A stretch of 11,724 nt of DNA from Gammaproteobacteria bacterium (GTDB lineage Bacteria; Pseudomonadota; Gammaproteobacteria; Pseudomonadales; Azotimanducaceae_A). This document shows positions 1-6,912 of the stretch, piece by piece; within the stretch, counting starts at the first letter, position 1, and each line of letters opens with the position of its first letter. The position numbers and the translations under genes are program-made. The DNA lies in contig JAPPKV010000266.1 of the NCBI GenBank assembly GCA_028819775.1, positions 1 to 11,724 of the forward strand, in the 5' to 3' direction. The notes beneath the pieces are model-generated. The model ran no database searches. It was not told where the DNA came from and saw only the letters and a list, made by a program, of their open reading frames with translations.

Positions 1-2
1 GC

Positions 3-176
3 GAGTTCCATCTGGGCAATCTGACGGCGGCACGAAAGGCGTTTACGGACGTACGGCGCAAGGCACGTCGGGAACGGGAAAGGCGCTTCGAGTCGAACTC
101 GGGCGACTGGATCAAATACATCGACAGCGAGAGCAAGCGTCGCGACGAACTGAGGCGCGCTGGGCTAACCGACTAG
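3..176 (+). CDS. C-terminal tail of an unrecognised protein (partial, runs off the left edge)
   Basis: An open frame enters from the left edge and ends at TAG 174-176, giving 57 residues. The tail is strongly charged and basic, with an Arg/Lys/Glu-rich stretch (KARRERERRFES) that is probably helical, and it ends RRAGLTD. I do not recognise the family, and no catalytic motif is visible in this fragment. The stop lies only 19 bp before the riboflavin synthase start and the strand is the same, so it is probably the first visible gene of a ribE-hspQ operon. It does not look like the C-terminus of RibD, which often sits next to riboflavin synthase genes. That it is real coding sequence is inferred from the tight spacing and the lack of stops. 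Confidence 0.55.
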   Translation, partial: EFHLGNLTAARKAFTDVRRKARRERERRFESNSGDWIKYIDSESKRRDELRRAGLTD

Positions 177-183
177 GCCGACT

Positions 184-198
184 AGGAAGGAAGCGATA
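184..198 (+). promoter_or_regulatory. Shine-Dalgarno and ATA start codon of riboflavin synthase
   Basis: AGGAAGG at 184-190 is a strong Shine-Dalgarno sequence and lies 5 nt before ATA at 196-198. ATA is followed directly by TTC TCG GGG ATC GTC CAA GGT, which matches the conserved N-terminus MFTGIVQG of riboflavin synthases. In this frame there is a stop at 166-168 and no ATG, GTG, TTG or CTG between it and the ATA. The start is therefore ATA, or else an ATG with a one-base sequence error. Confidence 0.75.
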
Positions 199-852
199 TT
201 CTCGGGGATCGTCCAAGGTACCCGCCGAGTCGTAAAGGTTGAGCGCACCGGCCAGCCCGAAGGGCGCGGTGGAAACGCCGCGCTCAGCATCGATCTGGCG
301 GACCTTGCCGAAGGCCTGCAACTTGGTGGATCGGTTGCCGTCAACGGCTGTTGCGTAACCGCAGCCGCCGCCGATGGATCGACCGTGCGGTTCGATCTCA
401 TTCGCGAGACACTCGCGACCACGAATCTCGGTGACCTGCGGTCCGGCTCGCAGGTCAACGTCGAGCGGTCGTTGCGCCTCGGCGACGAGGTGGGCGGGCA
501 CCTGCTATCCGGTCACGTGTCGGCGACGGTGCCCGTCGTCGAGGATTGCGCCGAACCGGGCTATCGCCGTCTAACGGTCCGGATTCCCGGGTTCTGGATG
601 CGCTACCTGAGCCTTAAGGGTTTCGTGGCCCTGAACGGTGCCAGCTTGACCGTCGCCCAGTTGGATCGCGAAGCATCCACAGTCGCGGTCAGCCTCATTC
701 CCGAGACGCTCAAGCGGACGACGTTCGGGGACATCCACGTTGGTGACCGCCTCAATCTCGAGGTGGACCCCCAGACCCAGGCCGTCGTCGAGACGGTGCA
801 CGCGATGCTGCCCGACTTGCTCGGCGCGATGGGCGCATCTTCGACGGGGTGA
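196..852 (+). CDS. ribE: Riboflavin synthase, alpha chain
   Basis: RibE converts two molecules of 6,7-dimethyl-8-ribityllumazine into riboflavin and a pyrimidine by-product, the last step of riboflavin synthesis in the cytoplasm. Read from ATA at 196 it has 218 residues, close to the E. coli enzyme, with two lumazine-binding repeats (about 1-97 and 98-195). Visible hallmarks are FSGIVQGT at 2-9, VNGCCVT at 49-55, RETLATTNLGDL at 70-81, GGHLLSGHV at 100-108, IPETLKRTTFG at 168-178 and DPQTQAVVETV at 191-201. These resemble the gammaproteobacterial type most closely. A GTG at 385 would remove 63 residues and most of the first repeat, so it is not a credible start. The stop codon overlaps the hspQ start by one base, implying translational coupling. 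Product identity is secure; only the start codon is unusual. Confidence 0.93.
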   Translation: MFSGIVQGTRRVVKVERTGQPEGRGGNAALSIDLADLAEGLQLGGSVAVNGCCVTAAAADGSTVRFDLIRETLATTNLGDLRSGSQVNVERSLRLGDEVGGHLLSGHVSATVPVVEDCAEPGYRRLTVRIPGFWMRYLSLKGFVALNGASLTVAQLDREASTVAVSLIPETLKRTTFGDIHVGDRLNLEVDPQTQAVVETVHAMLPDLLGAMGASSTG

Positions 853-1175
853 TGGTCCACATGGCGTCGTATGGAACGAAGTTCGCGGTCGGCCAGATCG
901 TCCACCATGTGAAAGTGGGCTATCGGGGCGTTGTATTCGGCGTGGACGCGGAGTTTTCGCTCTCGGACGAGTGGTACGAGAACGTCGCCCTATCCCGGCC
1001 CCCCAAAGACCGGCCCTGGTATCACGTAATGGTCGACGGGGCGGCGCACACCACCTACGTCGCACAACGGCATCTGGTGTCGAGCAGCGACGCGCGCCAG
1101 ATCGACCACCCGCTACTCGGTCGCTACTTCGAGTCCTACGACGGCAGACGCTACCATCTGCGCGACGTTCATTGA
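852..1175 (+). CDS. hspQ: Heat shock protein HspQ (YccV-type, hemimethylated-DNA-binding domain)
   Basis: The protein has 107 residues from ATG 852; E. coli HspQ has 105. Recognisable segments are FAVGQIVHHVKVGYRGVVFG at 11-30, the conserved DRPWYHVMVDG at 53-63, TTYVAQRHL at 67-75, and a C-terminal IDHPLLGRYFESYDGRRY at 84-101. In E. coli HspQ is a small heat-shock-induced protein. It was described as affecting DnaA stability and later as a Lon substrate and activator; the same fold binds hemimethylated DNA. The start codon shares its A with the TGA of ribE (TGATG). GTG at 849 and ATG at 861 are alternative starts. The 3' end overlaps the convergent amidohydrolase gene by 7 bp. It is probably co-transcribed with ribE. 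Confidence 0.9.
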   Translation: MVHMASYGTKFAVGQIVHHVKVGYRGVVFGVDAEFSLSDEWYENVALSRPPKDRPWYHVMVDGAAHTTYVAQRHLVSSSDARQIDHPLLGRYFESYDGRRYHLRDVH

Positions 1176-2308
1176 ACGCCTGCGGGCTCGGGAGATTCCA
1201 CGCCGAACAGCGGCGCAGCATTGTCCCAGAAGATCTTCTTGATCGACTCGGCGGGAAGCGGCTGGTTTTCGAGGTCTTCAAGTCCGGCCGGCCATGTGCC
1301 GTCCGGATGCGGGTAGTCGGTGTTGAACGCGAGGTAGTCGTCGCCGACCAATTCGCACACCGCGGGCAAGGTCATCTCGTCGCCCCGGCAGGCAACCAGG
1401 AAGTTCGACTTGAAGTAATCGGTCGGGCGGCGCTTCAGGAGCGGGTGTTCGGCGTTGCCCGAGAACTGCCAGTGCTGCTCCATGCGTTGGAGCCAGTAGG
1501 GGAGCCAGCCGCCGTCGGCTTCCACGTGGACAACCCGGAGCCTGGGATGGCGTTCGATGACGCCGAACCAGATCAGGCAGGTCATCGCCGCCATGGCTTC
1601 GAAGGGGTGCGCGAGAATGTGCCCCGAGGTATGGGTTTCCATCCGGTCCCCGAAGGAGGGCAGGTAGGGGGAGCCGGAGTCGTGGATGCACACGGGCAGC
1701 CCCAGATCCTCGATGGCTGTCCACACCGGGTCGTTGTGGTCGTGGTGCAGGTTGCGGCCCCCCACGGGATTGGGACGCACGTAGAAGCAAGCGGCCCCGT
1801 TCGCGGCCGCACGCCGGGCCTCCTCGACGGCGAGATCGGCCGCCTGCATCGGCAGCATGGCGGCCCAGCGCAGTCGTTCAGTAGCGCTGCTAGAGTATTC
1901 GCGGCTCCAGTCGTTGTAGGCGGCGCACACGGCGGCGAGCAGTTGGGGGTCGGCGAATTCCTTGCCGAGGATCTGCCCGCCGACGGTAGGGTAGAGAACC
2001 TGGACATCGACGCCGTAGCGATCCATGTCGGCGAGCCGCGCTTGGGGGCCGAAGCCCGCGGCGCGGGTCTTTTCGTGTTTCTCCATGCCCTTGGCAGCCG
2101 CCTCGAGGAACTCCTTGGAGTGCATGGGGTAGCTGCCGTCCTGCTTCGTGATCGGCTGCCCCTCGACGCACATGCCGACCCGGCCGTTGCCCATGTCGTC
2201 AATGCAGGGCGCCCGGTCGGCGAATGCCGGCTCGATGTACTCCCTCCACATCCCAGGGGGCTCCATCTGGTGAGCATCCGTGTCGATAACGCGATGACCG
2301 TTGCGCAT
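1169..2308 (-). CDS. Amidohydrolase family 2 (TIM-barrel metal-dependent hydrolase or decarboxylase)
   Basis: This 379-residue protein has the Amidohydro_2 (ACMSD-like) layout. It opens with VIDTDAHQMEP at 7-17, where D11-x-H13 is the usual variant of the first metal motif. Further likely metal or catalytic residues are H209 (CIHDSG), H261 (HVEADGGW) and D331 (NTDYPHPDG). The C-terminal KKIFWDNAAPLFG at 357-369 is the family's usual N-A-x-x-L/F-G ending. Members hydrolyse or decarboxylate small, often aromatic or cyclic, carboxylates; the substrate cannot be told from sequence. ATG 2308 is preceded on its strand by AAGGGA about 5 nt upstream, supporting this start. The gene diverges from the dehydrogenase gene across 82 bp and its last 7 bp overlap hspQ. 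Paired regulation with the dehydrogenase is inferred from the shared region only. Confidence 0.88.
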   Translation of the reverse strand: MRNGHRVIDTDAHQMEPPGMWREYIEPAFADRAPCIDDMGNGRVGMCVEGQPITKQDGSYPMHSKEFLEAAAKGMEKHEKTRAAGFGPQARLADMDRYGVDVQVLYPTVGGQILGKEFADPQLLAAVCAAYNDWSREYSSSATERLRWAAMLPMQAADLAVEEARRAAANGAACFYVRPNPVGGRNLHHDHNDPVWTAIEDLGLPVCIHDSGSPYLPSFGDRMETHTSGHILAHPFEAMAAMTCLIWFGVIERHPRLRVVHVEADGGWLPYWLQRMEQHWQFSGNAEHPLLKRRPTDYFKSNFLVACRGDEMTLPAVCELVGDDYLAFNTDYPHPDGTWPAGLEDLENQPLPAESIKKIFWDNAAPLFGVESPEPAGVQ

Positions 2309-2390
2309 TGCAATCCCTTAAGAACTTGAGAGCCTGTAACCCCTTTACACTTGATCCTGGCCGTGGAGTCAATAGGGGGCATAGTTGCGC
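2309..2390. promoter_or_regulatory. Divergent intergenic region between amidohydrolase and dehydrogenase genes
   Basis: This 82-bp gap must carry the 5' ends of both divergent genes. AGGGGG at 2374-2379 serves the plus-strand gene, and AAGGGA (minus strand) serves the amidohydrolase. I see no -35/-10 pair good enough to call and no clear operator palindrome. Confidence 0.45.
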
Positions 2391-3353
2391 ATGAAGATTG
2401 TCATTATCCCGGGCTTGACGTTGCAGCGGATCGCCGAGTCGGACTTGGAACGCATCCGCCGGGCTGGCGGGGGAGCCGAGGTCGTCGTTGCCGAGCCGCA
2501 AACCGCCATCGCGGAAATCGTCGACGCCGATATTGTGCTGGGGCTCGTTCCCCGCCCCATGTATTTGGCCGCGAAGAAGCTGCGCTGGGTGCACGCTATC
2601 GCTTCCGGGGTGGATAGTTTCCTTTACGACGAATTCCGCTGTAGCGATGTGACCCTCACCAGCGAGAAAGGGCTCGTGGGCGAGCACTTGGCGGACCATG
2701 CCTTCGGGCTGTTGCTCATGCTGACACGGCAGTTGGCGACGGCCCTTCGCCTCGGTCCCGATGCGTGGAACCACCGCCCGGCCATGCGCGCCGACGAGAT
2801 CGAGTTGACGGGCGCCACCATGGGCATATACGGATTCGGCGGTACCGGTCGCGCCGTCGCCCGGCGGGCGGTGGCCTTCGGCATGCGCTGCATCGCATTG
2901 GACCGTGACCCGGTCCCCGTTTCGCCGGAAGTCGACGCCATCCTGGGCGCCGACGCCTTTGACGACCTCCTGGCAAGTTCCGACGTGGTGGCCATCTGCT
3001 GCCCGCTGACATCGGCGACGCGCGGCAAGTTCGACGCGCGCGCCTTTGCGGCGATGAAATCCACGGCGATCCTCGTCAATGTCACCCGCGGCGAGGTGAT
3101 GGTCGAGGACGACCTTGTTCACGCCTTGGAGTCCGGGGCGATCCGAGGTGCCGCCCTGGATGTCGCCCCCACCGAGCCGCTGTCCGCCGAGAGCCGTCTT
3201 TGGGACTTGCCCCAAGTGGTCATGACTCCCCATACGGCGGGTGCCAGCCAGTTCCGCGCGCAACGCAATCTGGACCGATTCGTGCGCAACCTAGAACGGC
3301 TTCGGGGCGGCGAAGCCCTTGAAGGCGAAATCGACAAAGCCCTCGGCTACTGA
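2391..3353 (+). CDS. D-2-hydroxyacid dehydrogenase, NAD(P)-dependent
   Basis: This 320-residue cytosolic oxidoreductase interconverts a 2-oxoacid and a D-2-hydroxyacid. The Rossmann motif is GFGGTG at 148-153, followed by an acidic position near D171 that fits cofactor ribose binding. The catalytic triad of the family is visible: R233 in NVTRGE, E262 in PTEPL, and H281 in TPHTAG. The R-E spacing of 29 and E-H spacing of 19 are typical. The N-terminal catalytic lobe (1-100) ends with SEKGLVGEHLADHAFGLLL. Two starts compete: ATG 2391 is chosen because MKIVIIPG is a natural N-terminus, but TTG 2385 lies at better spacing (5 nt) from AGGGGG and adds two residues. The gene diverges from the amidohydrolase gene and may act on the same compound class. 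Its 3' end overlaps the histidine kinase gene by 7 bp. Substrate is unknown. Confidence 0.9.
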   Translation: MKIVIIPGLTLQRIAESDLERIRRAGGGAEVVVAEPQTAIAEIVDADIVLGLVPRPMYLAAKKLRWVHAIASGVDSFLYDEFRCSDVTLTSEKGLVGEHLADHAFGLLLMLTRQLATALRLGPDAWNHRPAMRADEIELTGATMGIYGFGGTGRAVARRAVAFGMRCIALDRDPVPVSPEVDAILGADAFDDLLASSDVVAICCPLTSATRGKFDARAFAAMKSTAILVNVTRGEVMVEDDLVHALESGAIRGAALDVAPTEPLSAESRLWDLPQVVMTPHTAGASQFRAQRNLDRFVRNLERLRGGEALEGEIDKALGY

Positions 3354-4918
3354 CGAGAGAAGCGGATTCGAAACCGGGCGCCGGTGTCCCGAGTCTCCGT
3401 AGCGGATTGGGTGGGCGCCAGGTAGTCGATGGTGCCGCCCGCGTTGGCGAGCAGTGCTTTCGCGATCGCAAGTCCCAAGCCGGTGCCGCCATGTTCACGC
3501 CGCGTGGTGAAGAACGGTTCGAATATCCGGGCCGCATCCCCCGGTGCGATCCCATGGCCGTCGTCGGTGACGCAGACCACGGTGTCCTCGCCCGCCGCAG
3601 CGACATGGATGTCCAGCGTCTTCGCGCCGTGTTCGCCGGCGTTGTCCACCAGGATCTTGAGTACCGCCTGAAGCGAGGCTTCGTCTATGGGCAGCGCGGC
3701 ATCGGTATCGCCGCCTAGGCGCAAATCGATGCCGGTATCCGGGTGGACCGCATCCCCTACCACGGTGGCGATGTTGGACACGCCCTTGGCCTGGTCGTGC
3801 ATGTCGGCCCGTGCGAGTTGGAGCAAGCGTTGCGTGAGCGATTCGAGTCGGGCGACGTCCCCGGCCAGGTTGTCGATGAAATGCCGGCGTTCCTTGGGCG
3901 TCATGTCGTCCAGGTGATCGCCCAGCACCTCCAGCGTGCCGGTCATCGCGGCCAGCGGAGTCTTGAACTCGTGGCTGATGCTGCGGGCGAGGTCGCGGAC
4001 GTACTGGGTCCGCTGCTGAAGGCTCGCCGCCATCGCCGCAACGCTGGCGGCCAGTTGGGCCAGTTCCTTGGTCCGGTAGCGCTCGACGTCGATGTCGACG
4101 GCATCGCCAGCGGCCACGCGCTCGGCACTGCGGACCAGACGTCGTATCGGTCGCGCGAGGGTCCGTGTTGCGAAGATCGCCGTCGCAACTACCACCGCGC
4201 ACAGCAGGCTAGCGGCCTGAAGTAGCAGGAAACGCTTGGTTTCCAGCGCGCCGACGATGGTCGACGGTGTCTGCTCGGTGACGACGGCGCCGACGACGCG
4301 GTCGTCCACGACGATGGGTCCGGTGACGACGACCCGAACCGCGGCACCGCGAACGAACGCGGCGAACGAGGGCCGGTCCGCACCGGCCTCCTGACGAAGC
4401 CGGCTGATTTCGAACCCGGCCAGTGCGTCGGCCACTTCGTCGACGGCCGAAAGGTCCGTCCCTATGCCCCCGGTGTTGGCGGCGACCACCACACCTTGGA
4501 AGTCGGTAACGCGAATGTCGGCACGGGTTTGAACGTCCGCGAGGATTGGCGCGATGGCGAGCCCGACGGCCACGGCCGCCTCGTCCCCCACCGCTCCCTG
4601 ACGGCCGTCCGGAAACGGCGCCGACACATCGGCATCGGCGAGGTCGAGGACGGCGCGGCGGCGCGTGGTGGGATCGTGGTCCGGATTGGCCAGCGTTCGG
4701 CTATGGGCCTGGAAATCAGCAGTCGCATCGCGTAGCCGATGCCGGAACGTCGCCGCGATGAAGTCCGTGTGGGCGATCAGTGCGGACTCCGTCTGACGGA
4801 CCAGCGCACTTTCGTAGAGCCGCAGTACCTGTATCCCCGCCACGGGCAACACCAGCACGAACAGGCTCAGCACGATGAGTACCGTGCGCAGGCGGAACCG
4901 GACCCAGGGCAACAGCAT
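3347..4918 (-). CDS. Membrane sensor histidine kinase with HAMP domain
   Basis: The kinase autophosphorylates on His and passes phosphate to the regulator encoded just upstream. From ATG 4918 it has 523 residues: transmembrane helix 1 about 9-29, a periplasmic sensor region about 30-229, helix 2 about 230-250, HAMP about 251-302, then HisKA with the H-box SISHEFKTPLAAM (H316). The ATPase domain has an N-box around N426 (VDNAGEHG), DDGHGI at 452-457 and GGTGLGL at 477-483. All catalytic boxes are present. The start is uncertain. ATG 4918 gives a short N-terminus just before helix 1 but lacks a good ribosome site. ATG 5008 has GGA 5 nt upstream and lies inside an inverted repeat. ATG 5077 adds 53 low-complexity residues. 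The sensed signal is unknown; overall organisation resembles CreC-like kinases. Confidence 0.9.
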   Translation of the reverse strand: MLLPWVRFRLRTVLIVLSLFVLVLPVAGIQVLRLYESALVRQTESALIAHTDFIAATFRHRLRDATADFQAHSRTLANPDHDPTTRRRAVLDLADADVSAPFPDGRQGAVGDEAAVAVGLAIAPILADVQTRADIRVTDFQGVVVAANTGGIGTDLSAVDEVADALAGFEISRLRQEAGADRPSFAAFVRGAAVRVVVTGPIVVDDRVVGAVVTEQTPSTIVGALETKRFLLLQAASLLCAVVVATAIFATRTLARPIRRLVRSAERVAAGDAVDIDVERYRTKELAQLAASVAAMAASLQQRTQYVRDLARSISHEFKTPLAAMTGTLEVLGDHLDDMTPKERRHFIDNLAGDVARLESLTQRLLQLARADMHDQAKGVSNIATVVGDAVHPDTGIDLRLGGDTDAALPIDEASLQAVLKILVDNAGEHGAKTLDIHVAAAGEDTVVCVTDDGHGIAPGDAARIFEPFFTTRREHGGTGLGLAIAKALLANAGGTIDYLAPTQSATETRDTGARFRIRFSRQ

Positions 4919-5117
4919 TTCGAGGCCCGGCGCGGAGCGGAGTCCGGCGGTCAGCCGTCCGACGCCGACGGCCGGCGCCGGTGTGCCGCTTCCGAAACAG
5001 CTAGGCATGGAGTTCCACACGACACGTTGATGTGAACCATGCCTATGTTCCTGTTTTCCAAGGCGGCACTCCTCCATCTGTCTGGCGTCGGTGGCTTCCG
5101 AGACGATGTCAGCATTG
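4919..5117 (-). other. Leader between response regulator and kinase genes
   Basis: About 200 bp separate the regulator stop from the preferred kinase start, which is long for a two-component operon. The kinase frame stays open up to ATG 5077, so part of it may be coding. Apart from the inverted repeat at 5002-5045 I see no promoter or terminator. Confidence 0.4.
5002..5045. repeat. Inverted repeat ahead of the kinase gene
   Basis: TAGGCATGG at 5002-5010 and CCATGCCTA at 5037-5045 are perfect 9-bp inverted arms. Pairing continues inward with TTCCACA against TGTGAA through small bulges. In the minus-strand transcript the 3' arm contains GGA and the candidate kinase start ATG 5008, so the hairpin could mask that start. 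There is no U-tract, so it is not a classical terminator. It could instead be an operator. Confidence 0.6.
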
Positions 5118-5858
5118 TCAGATCAGTCCGGAATCTGAGCGCCGGGTCGCCGGGTCGAGCCGGAACCCGACCCCGTGCACGGTCTGGATCGGGTCGATGC
5201 CGGTCGTACGCAGCTTGGCGCGCAGACGGCGCATGTGGCTGTCGATGGTGCGGTCGCTGACCACCCGGTTGCCCTTGTAGGCGCCATTGGTCAGCGTCTC
5301 GCGGTCCAGTACCTTGCCGCTTTGCCGCACCAGGGTCGCCAATAGACCGAATTCGGTCCGGGTCAGGTCGACCGCCCGACCGGCCACGGTGGCGGATTGG
5401 GCATCGAGATCCATCGAGACCGGCCCCGCGGTGATCCGACTGACGCTGGGGTCGTCGAGTGCATCGATGCGCCGGAAGTGCGCGTTGACCCTTGCCGTCA
5501 GCTCCCGGGGACTGAAGGGCTTGACGATGTAGTCGTCGCCGCCGGCGTCGAGGCCCACCACCCGGTCCGTTTCCGCATCCTTCGACGACAGGAACAGAAT
5601 GGGGACGTTGCGGCCGCCCGCTTCGCTTCCACGCGCCGCCTCTTCGCGGATCGCGCGGCATACATCCAGGCCGTCCATCACCGGCATGAGAATGTCGAGG
5701 ATGACCAGGTCCGGCTTGTCGCGTCGAAACGCCTGCAGCCCCGCCTCACCGTCGGCAGCCTCCGCGACGTCGAATCCGGCACGTCGAAGCGCGAAGCAGA
5801 CGACATCGCGGATGTGGGAGTCGTCGTCGACCACAAGCACCTTGCGCATCCGCGGCAT
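5118..5858 (-). CDS. Response regulator, OmpR/PhoB family (receiver plus winged helix)
   Basis: This 246-residue DNA-binding regulator is the partner of the kinase gene that follows it on the same strand. The receiver domain spans about 4-130. Acidic pocket residues are D11 and D12 (VVDDD), the phosphoacceptor is D55 in LVILDILMPVMDG, the switch position is S91 in LFLSS, and the conserved lysine is K113 in IVKPFSPREL. A short insert (ARGSEAGGRN, 75-84) lengthens the loop before beta-4. The winged-helix domain covers about 145-236, with recognition helix DRTIDSHMRRLRAKL and wing VHGVGFRL. ATG 5858 is used; ATG 5849 (MRKVLVVDDD) is equally plausible and ATG 5885 adds nine unlikely residues. No start has a strong ribosome site. 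Promoter elements should lie in the short divergent gap to the dioxygenase gene. Targets are unknown. Confidence 0.91.
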   Translation of the reverse strand: MPRMRKVLVVDDDSHIRDVVCFALRRAGFDVAEAADGEAGLQAFRRDKPDLVILDILMPVMDGLDVCRAIREEAARGSEAGGRNVPILFLSSKDAETDRVVGLDAGGDDYIVKPFSPRELTARVNAHFRRIDALDDPSVSRITAGPVSMDLDAQSATVAGRAVDLTRTEFGLLATLVRQSGKVLDRETLTNGAYKGNRVVSDRTIDSHMRRLRAKLRTTGIDPIQTVHGVGFRLDPATRRSDSGLI

Positions 5859-5928
5859 GTTACGCGTCCGGGGGACACCTGGCATAGGGGCGCTGGATCC
5901 GGGCGGATGCGGGACGGCTATGGGGCGC

Positions 5929-5934
5929 TACAAT
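5929..5934 (+). promoter_or_regulatory. -10 promoter box of the dioxygenase gene (possible leaderless mRNA)
   Basis: TACAAT at 5929-5934 fits a sigma-70 -10 box and ends 6 bp before ATG 5941. Transcription would begin at or next to the start codon. No good -35 hexamer is visible at 16-18 bp spacing and no Shine-Dalgarno sequence precedes the ATG, which supports a leaderless transcript. Confidence 0.55.
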
Positions 5935-5940
5935 GCGGGC

Positions 5941-6774
5941 ATGTCCGAGCGCAGTGTCGTTTCCGCAGCCGCCCGCCGCGACTTTCGTCGCGACGGCTTC
6001 GTCGTGCTGCCGTCGGTGATCGAAAAGCCGATGCTCGACATGCTGCGCGAGGAGTGCGCCGTGTTCGTGGCGAGAACCGACGCCTGGCTGGATCGACGCG
6101 GCACGGACGTATTCGGCATCACCCACCGGGGCAAGCGGTACTTCATTGCCAACCGTTACCGGGACAGCGAACGCATGCCCGAATTCGTCTACGGCGACTT
6201 GATGCGTGACATCACGACGACGTTGCTTGGCGAGACGGTCTTCCTGTTCAACGAACAGTGGGTGGTCAAGGGTGCGGAGCAGGGCATGAAGTTCGCTTGG
6301 CACCAGGACTCCGGCTATGTCAATTTTCGCGACCCGGGGAATACGCATCGCCCCTATCTGACGTGCTGGTGCGCCCTGGACGACATGACCAGGGAGAACG
6401 GCACGATCTCGGTGATGCCCCATGATCGGGTCGGTTCGCGAGCAACGGTTTTCGCGCACCATCACGAACCGGGGAGCAACGATCTGGTTGGGTACGAGGG
6501 CGACGATCCCGGCGTGCTCGTGGAGATGCCCGCCGGCAGCGTCGCGGTGTTCACGAGCACGAGCCTGCATCGGAGCGGTGCCAACACCACGTCGCGCCTG
6601 CGCCGTGCCTACCTGACCCAGTACACGCGGGAGCCGCTGCGGTCCTCCAACGGCGAGCTTTGGGGACAGGCGGTGCCGTTTGTCACGAAGGGTCGGTACG
6701 TCTACGACCCGAGCACGGATGTCGACGCCCGTACCGGTCGGCGGGCGACGGCAAGGACGCACGGGTCAGATTGA
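5941..6774 (+). CDS. Phytanoyl-CoA dioxygenase (PhyH) family Fe(II)/2-oxoglutarate oxygenase
   Basis: The 277-residue protein is a double-stranded beta-helix oxygenase that couples 2-oxoglutarate decarboxylation to hydroxylation of an organic substrate. The iron triad is visible as H121-x-D123 in AWHQDSGY and H210 in TSLHRSG. R221, 11 residues after H210, is the likely 2-oxoglutarate-binding arginine. Other family features are the N-terminal DFRRDGFVVLPSVI at 14-27 and the CWCALDDMTRENGTISVMP core at 142-160. ATG 5941 is chosen because it starts directly before this conserved segment and sits just after a -10 box; the frame is open to 5599, but that part overlaps the divergent regulator gene antisense. 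Bacterial members act on varied metabolites rather than phytanoyl-CoA, so the substrate is unknown. It faces the LLM oxidoreductase gene tail to tail. Confidence 0.9.
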   Translation: MSERSVVSAAARRDFRRDGFVVLPSVIEKPMLDMLREECAVFVARTDAWLDRRGTDVFGITHRGKRYFIANRYRDSERMPEFVYGDLMRDITTTLLGETVFLFNEQWVVKGAEQGMKFAWHQDSGYVNFRDPGNTHRPYLTCWCALDDMTRENGTISVMPHDRVGSRATVFAHHHEPGSNDLVGYEGDDPGVLVEMPAGSVAVFTSTSLHRSGANTTSRLRRAYLTQYTREPLRSSNGELWGQAVPFVTKGRYVYDPSTDVDARTGRRATARTHGSD

Positions 6775-6786
6775 CGAGTTCGTTGG

Positions 6787-6822
6787 GGCGGGTCTATCGC
6801 GCCCGAAGGGCGCGTGCCCGCC
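6787..6822. repeat. REP-like two-part hairpin between convergent genes
   Basis: The inner stem is CGCGCCC (6798-6804) with GGGCGCG (6808-6814) around a GAA loop. An outer stem pairs GGCGGG (6787-6792) with CCCGCC (6817-6822), separated by a small internal loop (TCTAT/TG). It lies 13 bp after the dioxygenase stop. It lacks a T-tract on either strand, so it resembles a REP palindrome or a Rho-assisted or processing hairpin more than a classical terminator. Confidence 0.65.
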
Positions 6823-6848
6823 TGCGCCGCACGCAACGAAATTCGCTC

Positions 6849-6880
6849 GGGACGGGACAAGCCCGGGACAAGCCCGTCCC
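6849..6880. repeat. Second hairpin with an internal 11-bp tandem repeat
   Basis: GGGACGGG (6849-6856) and CCCGTCCC (6873-6880) form a perfect 8-bp inverted repeat. The span also contains CGGGACAAGCC twice in tandem (6853-6863 and 6864-6874). It lies about 30 bp beyond the LLM gene's stop codon. Together with the hairpin to its left it looks like a compound intergenic repeat. Confidence 0.65.
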
Positions 6881-6912
6881 CAAGGCTCTCCTCGGTCTTA
6901 GGCGGAGTCTCG

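Noticed and set aside
385..852. Shorter riboflavin synthase starting at GTG 385
   Set aside because: It would remove 63 conserved residues, including FSGIVQG and VNGCCVT; the frame continues upstream to ATA 196 with a strong ribosome site.
740..2329. Long plus-strand open frame of 529 codons
   Set aside because: It crosses ribE, hspQ and the amidohydrolase antisense, and its product is low-complexity Arg/Pro/Gly-rich sequence; a GC-driven shadow.
2199..3263. Minus-strand open frame of 354 codons opposite the dehydrogenase
   Set aside because: It lies antisense to a gene with full catalytic motifs and shows no domain of its own.
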